Shown here: positions 62,944 to 64,000 of the stretch, one piece after another
Layout: each line of letters starts with the position of its first letter
Numbering within the stretch: the first letter of the stretch is position 1
NCBI GenBank assembly: GCA_963695675.1
Contig: CAVOGY010000007.1
Location: 558,001-622,000, forward strand
Direction: 5' to 3'
Length of the DNA: 64,000 bases
From: DASUPK01 sp963695675
GTDB lineage: Bacteria; Actinomycetota; Thermoleophilia; Solirubrobacterales; 70-9
The notes under the pieces: generated by a model
What the model saw: only the letters and a program-made list of their open reading frames with translations
Database searches by the model: none
What the model was told of the DNA's origin: nothing
Made by a program: the position numbers and the translations under genes

Positions 62944-63852
62944 TCAGGCGGCGAGCTTCTCTCGGGAGCCGTTCTCCTTGCCGTTGAGCAGGGTGAGGAT
63001 GATCCCCTCGCGCAACCCGCCCTTCCCGATCTGGAGTGGCTGGCCCAGCATCTGGGAGAACTTCTCCAGCAGGAGGACCCCGGCGGGCAGCAGCTTGACA
63101 CGACGAGAGTCGAGCTCGAAGCGCTTGGCGACGTCGTAGATCTCGTCGCTGGAGAGCACACGTACCGCGCGCTCGAGCGTCTCGTACTCGAGCACGGCGC
63201 CCACCAGCGTCCGCAGCGACGTGGCGCTGCCGCCGACCGCGACCGCCTGGTCGGGATGCTCGAGCTCGATGTTCTCGAAGAAGTCAGCGATGTGGTCGCG
63301 CAGCTCGCGGATCTCGGATGCCGAGGGCGGATCGGACTCCAGATGGTCCTCCGTCAGGGACCCGGAGCCGATCTTGAACGACTTCACCTCGGTGACCCCA
63401 TCGGGGACGATGCCGTAGATCACCTCGGAGGAGCCGCCTCCGACGTCCACGACGGCGATCGTCCCCTGAACTGGATGGCCCAGTGACTTGGTCGCCCCGA
63501 TGAAGGCGAAGCGGCCCTCTTCCTCCTCGTCGAGCACGTCGACCTCGACCCCGGCGATCTCCTCGATCTCCTGGACGACCTTGTCACGGTTCTTCGCCTC
63601 ACGGATCGCGGCCGTCGCCACCGTCTTCACCACCTCAGCTCCCATCTCCTGGGCGAGCCGCACCTGCGTGCTCACCACGTCTGCGACCTCCGCGATCTTC
63701 TCCGCCGTGATCTCGCCGTTCTTCGACGCCCCCTTGCCGATCCGGGTGTAGGCGCGCTGCTCCATCACCTTGCGAAGCTGTCCCTCCTCCGGCTCCGCAA
63801 CCAGCAGTCGGGTGGTGTTGGAGCCGATGTCGATCGCCCCGCAGAGCATCAC
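62944..63852 (-). CDS. ppx: Exopolyphosphatase / GppA-type phosphatase
   Basis: 302 residues. ASKHA-fold motifs are AIDIGSNTTRLLVAE (phosphate 1), TVATAAIREAKNRDKVVQEI, GTIAVVDVGGGSSEVIYGI (phosphate 2) and AVGGSATSLRTLVGAV. Short form without the C-terminal HD-like domains of E. coli Ppx. Releases phosphate from polyphosphate ends or from pppGpp. Immediately follows phoU and precedes the CHAD genes. Confidence 0.92.
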   Translation of the reverse strand: MMLCGAIDIGSNTTRLLVAEPEEGQLRKVMEQRAYTRIGKGASKNGEITAEKIAEVADVVSTQVRLAQEMGAEVVKTVATAAIREAKNRDKVVQEIEEIAGVEVDVLDEEEEGRFAFIGATKSLGHPVQGTIAVVDVGGGSSEVIYGIVPDGVTEVKSFKIGSGSLTEDHLESDPPSASEIRELRDHIADFFENIELEHPDQAVAVGGSATSLRTLVGAVLEYETLERAVRVLSSDEIYDVAKRFELDSRRVKLLPAGVLLLEKFSQMLGQPLQIGKGGLREGIILTLLNGKENGSREKLAA

Positions 63853-63863
63853 CCGGGATTCTC

Positions 63864-64000
63864 TCAGGGCGCGCGGACCACCCCTTCCGGGTGGGACGCG
63901 TCCTCGAACTCACGGAAGAGCCCGGTGACGACGAAGGCGACCTGCTCGCCGATGTCGACGGCGTTGTCGCCGATCCGCTCGAGCGCACGGGCGACCAGCA
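63864..64000 (-). CDS. phoU: C-terminal end of PhoU, cut by the window edge
   Basis: The last 44 residues before a TGA at 63864: LVARALERIGDNAVDIGEQV then AFVVTGLFREFED and a short tail. E-R-I-G-D-N-A-x-x-I is the conserved metal-binding helix of the second PhoU repeat. It regulates phosphate uptake through PhoR and the Pst system, and heads the phosphate/polyphosphate island. Confidence 0.88.
   Translation of the reverse strand, partial: LVARALERIGDNAVDIGEQVAFVVTGLFREFEDASHPEGVVRAP

Overview
The window is about 64 kb of very GC-rich bacterial chromosome, densely packed with short or overlapping gene junctions. Several signs point to an actinomycete-type organism, most likely a deep-branching class such as Thermoleophilia (Solirubrobacterales-like). 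These are a LexA gene with a perfect CGAAC-N4-GTTCG box, a ydaO-type c-di-AMP riboswitch in front of a cell-wall gene, many leaderless-type promoters (TANNNT 6-9 nt before the start codon), an alpha-type glutamine synthetase and many GTG/TTG starts. The lineage is inferred from gene content, not proven. There is no phage, CRISPR array or intact transposon. The content is mostly housekeeping, with surface-glycan and decayed accessory islands.

Layout. 1-5.6 kb (+): end of a CoA-ligase beta subunit, the alpha subunit (sucD), a small ferredoxin, a truncated NTF2-like gene, a frameshifted acyl-CoA synthetase, an MFS transporter and a class III aminotransferase, nearly all overlapping: a catabolic operon. 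5.6-13.4 kb: secreted DUF11/RTX protein, ACT protein, DUF255 thioredoxin-fold protein, glnA, a cysteine-less AhpD-like protein, riboswitch-controlled RlpA-like protein, SDR and methyltransferase. 13.4-15.8 kb: rnpB, a small zinc-ribbon gene overlapping lexA, tRNA-Leu(GAG), and a decayed stretch with gene fragments. 15.8-20.4 kb: alpha/beta hydrolase, FAD oxidase, DUF4239 protein, short peptide-binding lipoprotein, secG and a 166-bp inverted-repeat element. 20.4-26.7 kb: cytochrome c maturation genes (ccmI-like, ccmF, ccmE on -; ccmG, ccmH on +) split by a CDP-sugar gene pair and tRNA-Gly(CCC). 26.7-34.5 kb: argS, rlmH, M48 protease, phosphoesterase, Thr-rich lipoprotein plus Ser/Thr kinase, NTF2-like protein, tgt. 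34.6-44.3 kb: glycolytic operon gap-pgk-tpiA-gpmI, VOC protein, ABC exporter, rapZ, uvrC. 44.4-51.6 kb: enoyl-CoA hydratase, cupredoxin, MaoC protein, LivJ-like binding protein, Tad-pilus-like small proteins joined to a VanY/SLT cell-wall enzyme, HD-type alarmone hydrolase. 51.6-57.5 kb: sugar aminotransferase, epimerase with an added membrane domain, polysaccharide deacetylase, DMT transporter, MGDG-type glycosyltransferase, small membrane proteins. 57.5-64 kb (-): a phosphate/polyphosphate island: phoU end, ppx, two half-size CHAD proteins, a glycosyltransferase scrap, ppk1, a DUF47 PhoU-like protein and a PiT phosphate transporter.

Themes. The last island joins phosphate import, polyphosphate synthesis, breakdown and (through CHAD domains) binding, and is the most coherent functional module. 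The ccm genes together form part of a System I cytochrome c pathway with a cysteine-type CcmE. Fragments of NTF2/SnoaL-like genes occur at four places besides one intact copy.

Caution. At least six genes carry one-base reading-frame breaks, several of them in short C or G runs, where the protein continues cleanly in another frame. This looks more like residual sequencing indels than massive pseudogene formation, so broken genes should be rechecked against reads.
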